This document shows positions 9,204-18,508 of a stretch of 64,000 bases of DNA, in pieces. This DNA comes from an uncultured Rhizobiaceae group bacterium. Its GTDB lineage: Bacteria > Pseudomonadota > Alphaproteobacteria > Rhizobiales > Rhizobiaceae. The notes under the pieces were generated by a model. The model saw nothing but the letters and a program-made list of their open reading frames with translations. It did not search any database and was not told where the DNA came from. Within the stretch, counting starts at the first letter, position 1. Every line of letters starts with the position of its first letter. A program made the translations under genes and the position numbers. The stretch spans positions 1-64,000 of the forward strand of contig CANMVS010000010.1 of the NCBI GenBank assembly GCA_947501445.1. Reading direction: 5' to 3'.

Positions 9204-9761
9204 TCAGAACCCTGCCCCCGGCTTTGACAAATAGTCGGTTTCATCCGGGGTATTTTCACGACCCAAGATTAAATTGCGATGCGGAAACCGGCCGAACTGG
9301 GCAATGACCTTGCGATGCTCATGTGCATACTGCAGCGTTTGTTCATCACCCAGCGTTGTAAACAGTTCAACACTGCGATCCTGGTCGGCCAACGTTTCAG
9401 AATGTTCAAATGGCATATAGAAAAAGACGCGCCATTGTTCCTGGACCTGTTGATCAAGCTGTGCATCAACCGCCCTCCTTGCGGCGTTCAAGGCAAGCCC
9501 GTCCGTGGCAAATGACAAGGGCGTACCACGATAGATATTACGCGGAAACTGGTCATAAACGATGATGAGCGCCAACATGTTCTCAGCAGTTGCCTGCCAT
9601 TGCGGTGGAACATGTGCGGAAAGCGCAAGATGCAGCGGTCCAAAACGCTTGGCGATCTGTTGATCCAGCGTATCGCTTTTGACAAACCAGTCTTTGGGTT
9701 CAAGCTCATTGAACCAGAAGTCAATCACTGCATCCGGTAAAAGCTGATCGGCATTTGTCAT
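9204..9761 (-). CDS. DUF924 family protein
   Basis: A DUF924-family protein (TPR-like helical, function unknown). Recognised by VIDFWF near the start, YDQFPRNIYRGT in the middle and FYMPFEHSE, then GRFPHRN near the end, all diagnostic of the family. The start chosen is ATG 9761 (185 residues, normal family length). The frame remains open to a TTG at 9863 with an additional ATG at 9803. Isolated gene on the minus strand; its upstream region carries repeat copy D. Confidence 0.85.
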   Translation of the reverse strand: MTNADQLLPDAVIDFWFNELEPKDWFVKSDTLDQQIAKRFGPLHLALSAHVPPQWQATAENMLALIIVYDQFPRNIYRGTPLSFATDGLALNAARRAVDAQLDQQVQEQWRVFFYMPFEHSETLADQDRSVELFTTLGDEQTLQYAHEHRKVIAQFGRFPHRNLILGRENTPDETDYLSKPGAGF

Positions 9762-9921
9762 CTGGAACCCCGCCTGTTGTGTTCGCCGCATATCTTTGTC
9801 CATTGTGATATTGAAGCGGCCATTTTGGCAATGAGCAATAATTAATTGCGGGCGCAATGGCAATCCGGCGCAGGCTACGGGAGGTCTGGCACCTACCGGT
9901 TTTTTTTCAACAACCGACCCC

Positions 9922-10023
9922 AGAACAATTCAGGTTTTGACGAAACCGGCAAAATTTGAATGCATCAACAAAAACCAAAGGCCGTTACTGTTGTCCCGTT
10001 TCTGACAAAACGTGAAACGGCCC
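9922..10023 (-). repeat. RIME/Bru-RS-like intergenic repeat, copy D
   Basis: Minus-orientation copy: tail hairpin AATTCAGGTTTTG ... CAAAATTTGAAT (one changed pair), middle GTTGTCCCGTTTCTGA, head ACAAAACGTGAAACGGCCC. The terminal TAG is lost at the head (CCC instead of CTA). The stretch from here to 10248 contains only an unconvincing 69-codon frame and no recognisable gene. Confidence 0.8.
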
Positions 10024-10248
10024 AAAAAGGTGATCAGACTCACACATGGGGTGTAATTGGCATCCTTTTCAGAATTGGAACAAGATTTCGCTCAACGCAA
10101 CAAATATGCAAATAAAGTGCTCAGATGGACATATTTTGTCATCATCGGCCTTCTGGCGAAGCGGGCTCGCGAATCAATTCTAATAAATGCGGAATCTATA
10201 TTTCAACGCCAAAGAACAGTCCTGGCGGGTAAGCTGTTGATTTTAAAC

Positions 10249-10317
10249 AAAAAAGAAGGCTGCTAACGAAGCAGCCTTAGTCTAGGGAGGAAATCTAGTT
10301 TGTAAAACTACGATATA
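10249..10317 (-). ncRNA. candidate trans-acting small RNA with CCTCCC segment and terminator
   Basis: On the minus strand a ~70-nt transcript is suggested. A 5' hairpin (TAGTTT-tac-AAACTA, 10296-10310) is followed by unpaired GATTTCCTCCCTAGAC, then a strong terminator AAGGCTGCT-tcgtt-AGCAGCCTT (10256-10278) with C plus six Ts (10254-10249). A sigma70-like promoter precedes it. An exposed CCUCCC complementary to Shine-Dalgarno sequences is typical of alphaproteobacterial Hfq-dependent regulators such as AbcR/alpha-r15, but I cannot assign a family. An alternative is that the hairpin is only the terminator of the carboxylase operon 350 bp upstream. Confidence 0.5.
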
Positions 10318-10323
10318 TACATA

Positions 10324-10351
10324 AGTGTACGCAAAACTTTTTAATTTGCAA
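10324..10351 (-). promoter_or_regulatory. candidate sigma70 promoter of the small RNA
   Basis: Minus strand: TTGCAA (10351-10346), 16-bp spacer, TACACT (10329-10324). It is placed so that transcription would begin about 7-10 nt before the first hairpin of the candidate small RNA. Confidence 0.4.
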
Positions 10352-10464
10352 CCGACAACAACCAATACAGGCAAATAATTGCACGATTCAATTAAAACCG
10401 TGCCAATTTCGCTCTGTTTGCATCTCCAGCCACAGGCATCGCGCTGTTTTATTCAGACATCCAT

Positions 10465-10534
10465 TAGACCGTTTCACGTTTTGTCAGAAATGGGACCACG
10501 GTGTCGGCCGTTGATTTTGTTGGTGCATTCAGGC
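10465..10534 (+). repeat. RIME/Bru-RS-like intergenic repeat, copy E (tail truncated)
   Basis: Plus-orientation copy beginning at TAGACCGTTTCACG, with the head hairpin and middle present (GGTGTCGG, TTGATTTTGTTGG, TGCATTCAGG). The tail hairpin is lost after ATTCAGG. It lies between the candidate small RNA and the 3' end of the carboxylase operon. Confidence 0.8.
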
Positions 10535-10626
10535 AGACACCGGCAAATCCCACAGGCGTATCACGGTTGCTCCGAGTAATAGAATAACGACAAACGTATC
10601 CATGGGCCTGCCGGGGCGCGGCCGGA

Positions 10627-12630
10627 TTATTCTGGTACAGGTTCCAGATTAAGCAGAATGTCTCCGTCAGATACCTGCTGCCCCTCCAGGACGAGCACCT
10701 CTTCGACAACCCCATCACGGGCCGCAGTCAGTGTCATTTCCATCTTCATGGCTTCCATCACAATGAGCGGCGCCTCACACAGGACAGCAACGCCCGCTTT
10801 GACGTTGATCTGTTTTATGACACCGGGCATTGGCGCAATAAGTCGGTCGCTGATTTCGCCGGGTTCCGGATCGGCTGCAGACAGATCCGGAAGGCCAAAT
10901 GTATGCACCATCCCCTCAGCAATGATCGTGAGGTTGTCTTCATGGCGAATGGTGCGCATCGTTGTGACAATGCCATCAATTTGAACCCGCAGTGTGCCGC
11001 CGGCGTTGGAAACAATATCAATGGTTATTGGCGGCAGCGGGCTGCTGCCATCGCGATAGGGTGACACAAGCCACTTGCCATCATCTATACGTGCGACGGC
11101 CAATTCGTGACTTTCTTCACCGTACATCAAATGCACAACCCTTTTGGGCGCAGTCCAATGGGCCCAAAGTCCCAACAACTCAAATGGCTCTGTGCTGACA
11201 ACGTCCCGCTGGGCATCTATAGCGGCAAGAGCGGCGGCAGCGATAAAATGATCCGGCGCATCACCGAGCCGGTTCAGTCTATCCAGTTCCCGGTCAATCA
11301 GTCCCGTATCGACATCACCACTTGCAAATCCCTCATGGGCCATCAGGGCCACAAGAAAGGCCAGATTGGTTGTCGTGCCAACGACCTCGGTTCGCTCCAA
11401 TGCCGAGACCATCTTCAACCGGGCTGTCTCCCGATCAGCACCTTTCACAACGATCTTGGCTATCATCGGGTCATAGAACGGTGTGATTGTATCGCCCTGA
11501 CGTACACCCGATTCATTGCGTGCCTCATGCTCGGCAAATTTTAGATGGGCGAGCGTGCCAGTCGCCGGAAGAAAACCCTTTTGCGTGTCCTCTGCATACA
11601 GGCGCGCCTCAAAAGCCCAGCCATCAGCTTTAATCTCCTCCTGAGCAAGCGGCAATTTTTCACCTGATGCAACGCGCAACTGCCATTCAACCAGATCAAG
11701 CCCGGTAATCATTTCGGTTACCGGGTGCTCGACCTGAAGTCGCGTATTCATTTCCATGAAAAAGAAGCGATCCGGTTGCAGACCGTCGGTGCCGTCAACA
11801 ATGAATTCTATTGTGCCGGCACCGCTGTAATTGATGGCCTGGGCAGCTTTCACAGCCGCCTGTCCCATGGCTTCGCGCATTTCATCTGTCATACCGGGCG
11901 CCGGGGCTTCTTCTATGACTTTTTGGTGGCGACGCTGCAGTGAGCAATCGCGTTCATAAAGGTGAACAACATTGTCAAAATTATCGCCAAAAACCTGGAT
12001 CTCGATGTGGCGCGGTGATGCAATGAATTTTTCCACCAGAACGCGGCCATCGCCAAATGAGGCTTTTCCCTCACGTTTGGCAGCCGAAAGTGCCTCGGCA
12101 AAATCCTTGGGATCCTCAACAAGCCGCATGCCCTTGCCACCGCCACCGGCACGGGCTTTGATAAGAACCGGAAAGCCAATTTCGTTGGCTTTTCCGGCCA
12201 AAACCACAAGTTCCTGCGCCTCTCCATGATAGCCGGGAACGACGGGAACACCGGATTTTTCCATCAAAGATTTGGCTGCGTCCTTCAAACCCATCGCACG
12301 AATGGCCGTTGCTGTGGGTCCAATAAAGACGAGTCCGGCTGTTTCAACTGCATCCACAAATTCCGGGTTCTCGGAAAGAAATCCATAGCCCGGATGTATC
12401 GCTTCAGCGCCGGTATCCAAAGCAGCCTGAATGATCCTGTCGCCCTTCAGGTAGCTTTCTGCGACAGACGATCCACCGATATGCACGGCCTGATCCGCCA
12501 TTTCCACATGCAGTGCGGATTGATCAGCATCAGAAAATACAGCAACCGTTCTGACACCCAGACGCGCGGCTGTTCGGATGACCCGGCAGGCAATTTCCCC
12601 CCGATTGGCAATGAGTATTTTGTTGAACAT
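10627..12630 (-). CDS. mccA: methylcrotonyl-CoA carboxylase, biotin-containing alpha subunit
   Basis: A 667-residue biotin-dependent carboxylase subunit of leucine catabolism. It carries the ATP-dependent carboxylation of biotin used to turn 3-methylcrotonyl-CoA into 3-methylglutaconyl-CoA. Order: biotin carboxylase N-domain (ILIANRGEIACRV, residues 5-17), ATP-grasp with GGGGKGMRLV (162-171) and MNTRLQVEHPVTE, a linker, and a C-terminal biotinyl domain with EAMKM, biotinylated Lys about 629. Start ATG 12630 behind CAGGAG. Acetyl- and propionyl-CoA carboxylase alpha subunits look alike, but the upstream isovaleryl-CoA dehydrogenase and mccB support this assignment. Last gene of the operon. Confidence 0.92.
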   Translation of the reverse strand: MFNKILIANRGEIACRVIRTAARLGVRTVAVFSDADQSALHVEMADQAVHIGGSSVAESYLKGDRIIQAALDTGAEAIHPGYGFLSENPEFVDAVETAGLVFIGPTATAIRAMGLKDAAKSLMEKSGVPVVPGYHGEAQELVVLAGKANEIGFPVLIKARAGGGGKGMRLVEDPKDFAEALSAAKREGKASFGDGRVLVEKFIASPRHIEIQVFGDNFDNVVHLYERDCSLQRRHQKVIEEAPAPGMTDEMREAMGQAAVKAAQAINYSGAGTIEFIVDGTDGLQPDRFFFMEMNTRLQVEHPVTEMITGLDLVEWQLRVASGEKLPLAQEEIKADGWAFEARLYAEDTQKGFLPATGTLAHLKFAEHEARNESGVRQGDTITPFYDPMIAKIVVKGADRETARLKMVSALERTEVVGTTTNLAFLVALMAHEGFASGDVDTGLIDRELDRLNRLGDAPDHFIAAAALAAIDAQRDVVSTEPFELLGLWAHWTAPKRVVHLMYGEESHELAVARIDDGKWLVSPYRDGSSPLPPITIDIVSNAGGTLRVQIDGIVTTMRTIRHEDNLTIIAEGMVHTFGLPDLSAADPEPGEISDRLIAPMPGVIKQINVKAGVAVLCEAPLIVMEAMKMEMTLTAARDGVVEEVLVLEGQQVSDGDILLNLEPVPE

Positions 12631-12642
12631 GGAAAACTCCTG

Positions 12643-14250
12643 TCACATCCGAAAGAGGCCGAACCGGGTTGTCTCAACCGGTGCGTTCAACGCAATCGAC
12701 AGGGACATGGCCAGCACATCACGTGTTCTGCAGGGATCAACAATACCATCGTCCCAAAGTCGCGCCGATGCGTAAAGCGGATGACCCTGTTGCTCAAACT
12801 GATCGATGATTGGCTGCTTGAACGCGGCTTCTTCCTCCGCGGCCCACGCACCACCCTTGCGCTCGATACCATCGCGCGTGACGCTGGCCATGACACCTGC
12901 GGCCTGTTCACCGCCCATGACAGAAATGCGACTGTTTGGCCAGGACCACAAAAATCTCGGGCTGTAGGCACGTCCACACATGCCGTAGTTTCCGGCCCCG
13001 AAGGAACCTCCGACAAGCATGGTAATTTTAGGCACGGATGTTGTAGCAACGGCCGTCACCAGTTTCGCACCATCTTTTGCAATGCCCCCGGCTTCATATT
13101 TCTGACCGACCATGAAGCCGGTAATATTTTGAAGAAAAACCAGCGGTATTTTACGTTGTGAGCAAAGTTCAACAAAATGCGCACCTTTGACTGCACTTTC
13201 GGAAAACAGCACGCCATTGTTGGCAATGATGCCCACCGGCATTCCAAAAATATGGGCAAAACCGCAAACCAGCGTTGTCCCGTAACGCGCCTTGAACTCA
13301 TCAAATCGGGAGCCATCGACCGTTCGCGCGATGACTTCACGGATATCGTAGGGTGTTTTCAAATCGGTGGGCACGACGCCGCTGATTTCGGATGGATCAT
13401 AAAGCGGTGCTTCCGGGCTGCGCATATCCGCATGCTGCGCGGACCGGGTGTTCAAATTGGCAACGGCCTGTCGGGCCAGAACCAGTGCATGGGCGTCATC
13501 ATTGGCCAGATGATCGGCAACACCTGACAGCCGGGTGTGCACATCACCGCCGCCAAGATCTTCGGCACTCACCACTTCACCCGTTGCCGCCTTGACCAGC
13601 GGTGGACCGGCTAAAAATATGGTCCCCTGATCGCGTACAATAATCGTCTCGTCGGACATGGCGGGCACATAGGCACCACCGGCAGTGCACGAGCCCATCA
13701 CCACAGCAATTTGTGACAAGCCCATGGCAGACATATTCGCCTGATTGTAGAAAATACGCCCAAAATGATCGCGATCCGGAAACACCTCGTCCTGATTGGG
13801 CAGATTGGCACCGCCACTATCGACGAGATAGACACAGGGCAGATGGTTTTGCAGTGCAATTTCCTGTGCACGCAGATGTTTCTTCACCGTCATGGGATAA
13901 TAGGTGCCACCCTTGACCGTTGCATCATTGCACAGGATCATCACATCGCGACCCGAAACACGGCCGATACCGGCAATAAGACCGGCGCTGGCAATTTCCC
14001 CGCCATACATGTCATGGGCCGCAAACTGGCCTATTTCCATGAAGGGTGACGTATCATCCAGCAGTCGCCGAACCCGCTCTCTTGGCAAAAGCTTACCACG
14101 CGACAAATGTCGCTCCCGTGCGTGCTCTGATCCGCCCTTTTCAATGGTCGCTGCCAATGAGCGCATTGCCTCCCGCAGACCATGCATATGTTCACTGTTG
14201 TTGCGGAACATTTGCGATGACGGCGATATATGTGACGTTAGAACAGCCAT
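12643..14250 (-). CDS. mccB: methylcrotonyl-CoA carboxylase, carboxyltransferase beta subunit
   Basis: A 535-residue carboxyltransferase. It moves the carboxyl group from biotin to 3-methylcrotonyl-CoA and works with the alpha subunit encoded 12 bp downstream. The N-terminal [16 protein letters not shown] and the [16 protein letters not shown] segment (about 440) are characteristic of MCC beta. [24 protein letters not shown] (split here: [11 protein letters not shown], then [13 protein letters not shown]) marks MCC rather than propionyl-CoA carboxylase. ATG start at 14250. Same operon as the dehydrogenase, with a 32-bp gap. Confidence 0.93.
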   Translation of the reverse strand: MAVLTSHISPSSQMFRNNSEHMHGLREAMRSLAATIEKGGSEHARERHLSRGKLLPRERVRRLLDDTSPFMEIGQFAAHDMYGGEIASAGLIAGIGRVSGRDVMILCNDATVKGGTYYPMTVKKHLRAQEIALQNHLPCVYLVDSGGANLPNQDEVFPDRDHFGRIFYNQANMSAMGLSQIAVVMGSCTAGGAYVPAMSDETIIVRDQGTIFLAGPPLVKAATGEVVSAEDLGGGDVHTRLSGVADHLANDDAHALVLARQAVANLNTRSAQHADMRSPEAPLYDPSEISGVVPTDLKTPYDIREVIARTVDGSRFDEFKARYGTTLVCGFAHIFGMPVGIIANNGVLFSESAVKGAHFVELCSQRKIPLVFLQNITGFMVGQKYEAGGIAKDGAKLVTAVATTSVPKITMLVGGSFGAGNYGMCGRAYSPRFLWSWPNSRISVMGGEQAAGVMASVTRDGIERKGGAWAAEEEAAFKQPIIDQFEQQGHPLYASARLWDDGIVDPCRTRDVLAMSLSIALNAPVETTRFGLFRM

Positions 14251-14282
14251 ATAAATTCAGTCCAATTGTCCGTTAAGAGTGA

Positions 14283-15446
14283 TCAGGCGGTTTCTGCAAA
14301 CATTTCCCGTCCAATCAACATGCGACGTATTTCCGAGGTGCCGGCACCAATTTCGTATAGTTTCGCATCACGCAGGAGACGCCCGGTAGCGTAATCATTG
14401 ATGTACCCATTGCCGCCCAGAGCCTGAATCGATTCCAGCGCGACCTGTGTCGCCTTTTCAGCCGCATACAGGATGCAACCCGCCGCATCCTTGCGGGTGG
14501 TTTCACCCCGGTCACATGCAGAGGCAACCGAATAGACATAGGCCCGACAGGCATTCATTGTCGTATACATATCGGCCAGTTTACCCTGCATAAGCTGGAA
14601 TTCGCCGATAGCTGTTCCAAACTGTTTGCGCTCGTGCACATAGGGAACAACAATATCCAGCGCCGCTGCCATAATGCCAACGGGCCCACCGGCCAGAACA
14701 ACCCGCTCATAGTCCAGGCCCGACATTAAAATACGCGCGCCCTGCCCTTCTTCCCCAAGCACATTTTCATAAGGCACCTCACAATCCTCGAACACAAGTT
14801 CACAGGTGTTGGATCCGCGCATGCCGAGTTTGTCCAGCTTCTGAGCCGTCGAAAAGCCGTGCATAGACTTTTCAATCAAAAATGCGGTTATGCCGCGCGA
14901 TCCGGCATCCATGTCTGTCTTGGCATATACGACCAGCGTATCAGCATCCGGGCCATTGGTGATCCACATTTTATTGCCATTGAGCACATAGCGGTCATTG
15001 CGTTTTTCAGCACGCAGCCGCATGGAAACAACATCGGACCCGGAGCCGGGCTCAGACATTGCAAGCGCACCAACATTCTCGCCTGAGCACAATTTTGGCA
15101 GATACTGCTGTTTTTGTTCATCCGTACCCCAGCGGTTTATCTGATTGACACAAAGGTTTGAGTGGGCACCATAGGAAAGCCCGACCGAGGCGGAAGCACG
15201 CGATATTTCCTCAACAGCCACCGTATGGGCAAGATACCCCATACCAGTGCCACCAAAATCCGGGTTGGCTGTCATCCCAAGCAGACCAAGCGCACCCATT
15301 TCCTGCCACAGGTGCATGGGGAACTGGTTTGTCTCGTCAATCTGCGCTGCTAACGGTGCAATCTTGTCCTGACAAAACCGCTGAACCGTATCGCGCAACT
15401 GATCAATCTCGTCACCAAGCCCGAAATTCATGCCGGTAGAAAACAT
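14283..15446 (-). CDS. ivd: isovaleryl-CoA dehydrogenase
   Basis: A 387-residue acyl-CoA dehydrogenase that oxidises isovaleryl-CoA to 3-methylcrotonyl-CoA with FAD, feeding electrons to ETF. Visible signatures: [13 protein letters not shown] (127-139), MWITNGPDA (160-168) and [11 protein letters not shown], with Glu247 matching the catalytic glutamate position of isovaleryl-CoA dehydrogenases. C-terminal [12 protein letters not shown] and GTSEIRR are family-typical. Start ATG 15446, three bases after the TetR stop, so the two are translationally coupled. Confidence 0.93.
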   Translation of the reverse strand: MFSTGMNFGLGDEIDQLRDTVQRFCQDKIAPLAAQIDETNQFPMHLWQEMGALGLLGMTANPDFGGTGMGYLAHTVAVEEISRASASVGLSYGAHSNLCVNQINRWGTDEQKQQYLPKLCSGENVGALAMSEPGSGSDVVSMRLRAEKRNDRYVLNGNKMWITNGPDADTLVVYAKTDMDAGSRGITAFLIEKSMHGFSTAQKLDKLGMRGSNTCELVFEDCEVPYENVLGEEGQGARILMSGLDYERVVLAGGPVGIMAAALDIVVPYVHERKQFGTAIGEFQLMQGKLADMYTTMNACRAYVYSVASACDRGETTRKDAAGCILYAAEKATQVALESIQALGGNGYINDYATGRLLRDAKLYEIGAGTSEIRRMLIGREMFAETA

Positions 15447-15449
15447 CGC

Positions 15450-16049
15450 TCAGATCTCCTTCAAACCCACAGCTCCGGCAATCATGCCGATGTATAATTC
15501 TTCAATTTGTTCCAGAGACAAACGACCATCGGCTTTGTACCAGTTGTTGATGCCGGTCAGCATCGCGATTATGGCCATTGTCCCGACTTGCGGGTCAGCA
15601 ATTGTGAATACACCATCCGCGCGACCCTGCTCCAATATCTGTCGCAGCGACATTTCATAACGGCGGCGCAATTCGCCTATTTCGACGAAATTATCTTCTT
15701 CAAGATTTCTAAGCTCCATATAGGAGATAAAAACCTCTTCACCGCACTGCAAATGGTAGCGGATATGAAATCGCACGAATGCAATCAGTGCAGCGCGGGG
15801 CGCGAGTGCGTCATCACGCTCACGGTCCCAGGAGCCAAGCAAGCGCTCCATATGGTCAATCATCAACCCACGCAGCAAATGCTGTTTTGTCGGAAAATGG
15901 TTGTAGATCGCACCGGCCTGCAAACCGATCTCCCGGCCGATCTGACGCATGGAAACCGCTGCATAGCCATATCGGGCAAATAGGCCCACAGCCGCATTGC
16001 GTACCTTGTCTGCCGTCTCCGCGCCTACTGAACCTACTTTGCGTGCCAT
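15450..16049 (-). CDS. TetR/AcrR family regulator of the leucine-degradation operon
   Basis: A 199-residue TetR-family repressor. The N-terminal helix-turn-helix (residues about 12-58) contains VSMRQIGREIGLQAGAIYNHFPTK. The C-terminal half is ligand-binding. It is the first gene of the ivd-mccBA operon and faces a palindromic operator at 16146-16159, so it is probably autoregulatory and controls leucine catabolism, presumably sensing a branched-chain acyl-CoA. TetR-type LiuQ regulators are known to control such genes in other proteobacteria; orthology is not established here. Confidence 0.8.
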   Translation of the reverse strand: MARKVGSVGAETADKVRNAAVGLFARYGYAAVSMRQIGREIGLQAGAIYNHFPTKQHLLRGLMIDHMERLLGSWDRERDDALAPRAALIAFVRFHIRYHLQCGEEVFISYMELRNLEEDNFVEIGELRRRYEMSLRQILEQGRADGVFTIADPQVGTMAIIAMLTGINNWYKADGRLSLEQIEELYIGMIAGAVGLKEI

Positions 16050-16145
16050 CGTTTATCCCGTCATTTAATCGTCAATGACGATTTCTCCAATTGCTCCGGC
16101 TGCGGCATTACACGTTTGGTCGAACCGCACTGACAAACAATTAAA

Positions 16146-16159
16146 TGAACGACCGTTTA
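16146..16159. promoter_or_regulatory. candidate TetR operator upstream of the leucine operon
   Basis: TGAACG-AC-CGTTTA is an inverted repeat with one mismatch, lying 97-110 bp upstream of the TetR start and flanked by AT-rich sequence. A similar site sits before the acyl-CoA ligase (23552-23565). Confidence 0.5.
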
Positions 16160-16241
16160 ATTAGCCGGAGTTTACAGAGCCGTCAAGCCATGCCGTTTCG
16201 CCTGCAAGTCCCTCACGCACATTAACCGGTGGCAACGTCAA

Positions 16242-17084
16242 TTACGCCAACCAGCGTTTGCGGCGTTTGTAGTGCTTCACGTCACGAAATGACCTGCGTC
16301 CCTCACCACCAACACCAAGGTAGAATTCCTTGACGTCTTCGTTCTCGCGCAGTTCCGCAGCAGCGCCATCGAGCACTATGCGACCAGATTCAAGAATATA
16401 GCCATAAGTTGCATAGCGCAGCGCGATATTGGTATTTTGCTCAGCCAACAAAAAGGAAACACCTTCCTGTTCATTCAACTTGCGAACAATTTCAAAAATT
16501 TCGATCTGTAACTGCGGTGCAAGTCCCATTGAAGGCTCATCCAGCAGGATCATTTTTGGTTTGGACATGAGCGCACGTCCGATTGCCGTCATCTGCTGTT
16601 CACCACCGGACGTATAGCCTGCCTGGCTGGTGCGTCGTTCACGCAGCCTGGGGAAATAGTCATAAACCATCTCCAGATCACGTTTAATGGCTGCTTTGCC
16701 GTCACGACGGGTGAAGGCACCAGTCATCAGGTTATCCTGAATGGTCAAATGGCCAAAACAATGACGTCCTTCCATGACCTGGATGCAGCCCTGGCGAACA
16801 AGTTCATTGGGTGTTTGCGCCTCGATCTGCTTGCCTTCAAAGATAATACTGCCCTTGGTCACTTCGCCGCGTTCGGCATGAAGCAGATTGGAAACCGCCT
16901 TGAGCGTCGTCGTCTTTCCTGCGCCATTTGCCCCCAGCAGCGCCACAATACCACCACGCGGTACAACCAGAGAAACGCCTTTGAGAACCAGAATAACATG
17001 GTTGTAAATAACTTCGATGTTGTTCACCGAAAGAATGGTGTCCTCTGCCGGGGCCACCTGTGGGGATGTCTCGGTCACGCTCAT
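16242..17084 (-). CDS. branched-chain amino acid-type ABC transporter ATPase, LivF-like
   Basis: A 280-residue ABC ATPase. Walker A GANGAGKTT (51-59), signature TSGGEQQM, Walker B MILLDEPSMGLAP, and the LivF-type ending YGYILESGRIVLDG. It energises the LivHM-like permease encoded upstream. It is the last gene of the ligase-transporter operon and is separated from the binding-protein gene by a strong hairpin, so it is likely made in smaller amounts. The C-terminus (about 25 residues rich in Arg/Lys: FRDVKHYKRRKRW) extends beyond the usual LivF end. Confidence 0.88.
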   Translation of the reverse strand: MSVTETSPQVAPAEDTILSVNNIEVIYNHVILVLKGVSLVVPRGGIVALLGANGAGKTTTLKAVSNLLHAERGEVTKGSIIFEGKQIEAQTPNELVRQGCIQVMEGRHCFGHLTIQDNLMTGAFTRRDGKAAIKRDLEMVYDYFPRLRERRTSQAGYTSGGEQQMTAIGRALMSKPKMILLDEPSMGLAPQLQIEIFEIVRKLNEQEGVSFLLAEQNTNIALRYATYGYILESGRIVLDGAAAELRENEDVKEFYLGVGGEGRRSFRDVKHYKRRKRWLA

Positions 17085-17110
17085 GGCACGTATATCCTGT
17101 CAAATTATCG

Positions 17111-17140
17111 AAAAAATGGCCGCGCCTTTTGGCGCGGCCA
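17111..17140 (-). terminator. strong hairpin between binding-protein gene and livF-like gene
   Basis: A perfect 10-bp GC-rich stem, TGGCCGCGCC (17117-17126) and GGCGCGGCCA (17131-17140), with a 4-nt loop. It is followed on the minus strand by six Ts (17116-17111). It is inside an apparent operon, so it probably acts as a partial terminator and/or protects the 3' end of the binding-protein mRNA. Confidence 0.8.
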
Positions 17141-17148
17141 CAACTGCA

Positions 17149-18438
17149 TCAGCTACAGCGTTCAGGGATATTATTCTCAGCCGCATAGGCTTTCGAATCT
17201 TCCATGATCAAGGCGTCAATCACGCCCCTGTCTGCTGGACCAAACTCGTTGATCAGGCTCCAGGTGCCCTTTGCAGCATCCCACTGTGCAATAGCACCAA
17301 GCCCGGGACCACCATGATTTTCGCACGATACGTTGATTTCAGGACCAAAGCCGGCAAGGCCAAGTTCCGTCATTCTGGCAGCATCAACCTTCAATGCTTC
17401 CATTCCATCGCGCATCTGGGCAGGTGTCAGTTCCTTGGTATCGTGCATTTTCTGGGCCGTGCGGGCAGCTTCTGCTGCAAGCATGGCGGCATACATGCCA
17501 CGGTTATAAAGAACGGTACCAACCTGATCGCCTGCACCGGCGGCTTTGCCCGTATCGACAACATGTTTCTTGATGTCTTCAAAGATCGGGAAATCATCGC
17601 CAACACCATGGAAAGTCACAGACTTGTAGCCATTTGCACCGTCACCTGCAGGCGCGACGTCGAGTTCAGAACCGGACCACCATACGCCGATGAACTTGTC
17701 CATCGGGAAGCGAATATTGGCTGCTTCCTTGATCGCAACCTGGTTCATCACGCCCCAGCCCCACATCAGGACATAGTCGGGACGCTCGCGGCGGATTTGA
17801 AGCCACTGCGATTTCTGCTCCTGACCTGGATGATCGACGGGAACGAGCATCAGCTCAAAGCCGTATTTCTTGGACAGTTCTTCAAGCGTGCGGATTGGCT
17901 CCTTACCATAGGCGGAATTGTGGTAAACAAGCGCAATTTTCTTGCCTTTTACGTCGCCGCCATTCTCTTCAAGAATATGGTTGACGATGATTGAAGCAGC
18001 ATCCCAATAGGTGCCCGGATAGTTGAACACATGGCTGAAGACCTTGCCATTTGCGGCAGATGTCCGGCCATAACCCATGGAGTGGACAGGAATGCCATCC
18101 GCCGTTGCTTTAGGAATAAGCTGATAGGTAATACCGGTTGAAAGTGGCTGATAAACCAACGCGCCTTCACCCTTGGTGGACTCGTAGCACTCAACACCCT
18201 TTTGCGTGTTATAGCCGGTTTCGCACTCGATAACCTTGGCATTGACACCATTGATGCCGCCGTCGCGTTCATTGAGCAGTGTAAAATAGTCGGCATATCC
18301 ATCAGCAAATGGGATACCATTCGCACCATAGGGGCCCGTACGATAACTCAGCGACGGGAACACGAGGTCGGCCAGTGCCGGCGTGCCTCCCACCATGGCC
18401 GCCATTGCGGTAACAATTGCCAGTTTACTCAGTTTCAT
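17149..18438 (-). CDS. periplasmic substrate-binding protein of the Liv-type transporter
   Basis: A 429-residue type-1 periplasmic binding protein (Peripla_BP_6 group). Start ATG 18438 behind GGAGGAATGAC; the upstream part of the open frame overlaps livM and is discarded. Signal peptide of about 22 residues (MKLSKLAIVTAMAAMVGG...). Mature sequence includes NERDGGINGVNAKVIECETGYN and a tyrosine-rich ligand region (VYHNSAYGKEPI). In this branch ligands range from branched-chain amino acids to short acids, amides and aromatics; the co-transcribed acyl-CoA ligase suggests a carboxylic acid. Confidence 0.87.
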   Translation of the reverse strand: MKLSKLAIVTAMAAMVGGTPALADLVFPSLSYRTGPYGANGIPFADGYADYFTLLNERDGGINGVNAKVIECETGYNTQKGVECYESTKGEGALVYQPLSTGITYQLIPKATADGIPVHSMGYGRTSAANGKVFSHVFNYPGTYWDAASIIVNHILEENGGDVKGKKIALVYHNSAYGKEPIRTLEELSKKYGFELMLVPVDHPGQEQKSQWLQIRRERPDYVLMWGWGVMNQVAIKEAANIRFPMDKFIGVWWSGSELDVAPAGDGANGYKSVTFHGVGDDFPIFEDIKKHVVDTGKAAGAGDQVGTVLYNRGMYAAMLAAEAARTAQKMHDTKELTPAQMRDGMEALKVDAARMTELGLAGFGPEINVSCENHGGPGLGAIAQWDAAKGTWSLINEFGPADRGVIDALIMEDSKAYAAENNIPERCS

Positions 18439-18508
18439 GTCATTCCTCCCTGAATTTAACACAAACGCATTTTCCCCTGTACAGGGGCTACAATGCCCTG
18501 ACCTATTC

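Noticed and set aside
10057-10266. 69-codon plus-strand frame next to repeat D
   Set aside because: No recognised motif; it overlaps the terminator of the candidate small RNA and has no good ribosome binding site.
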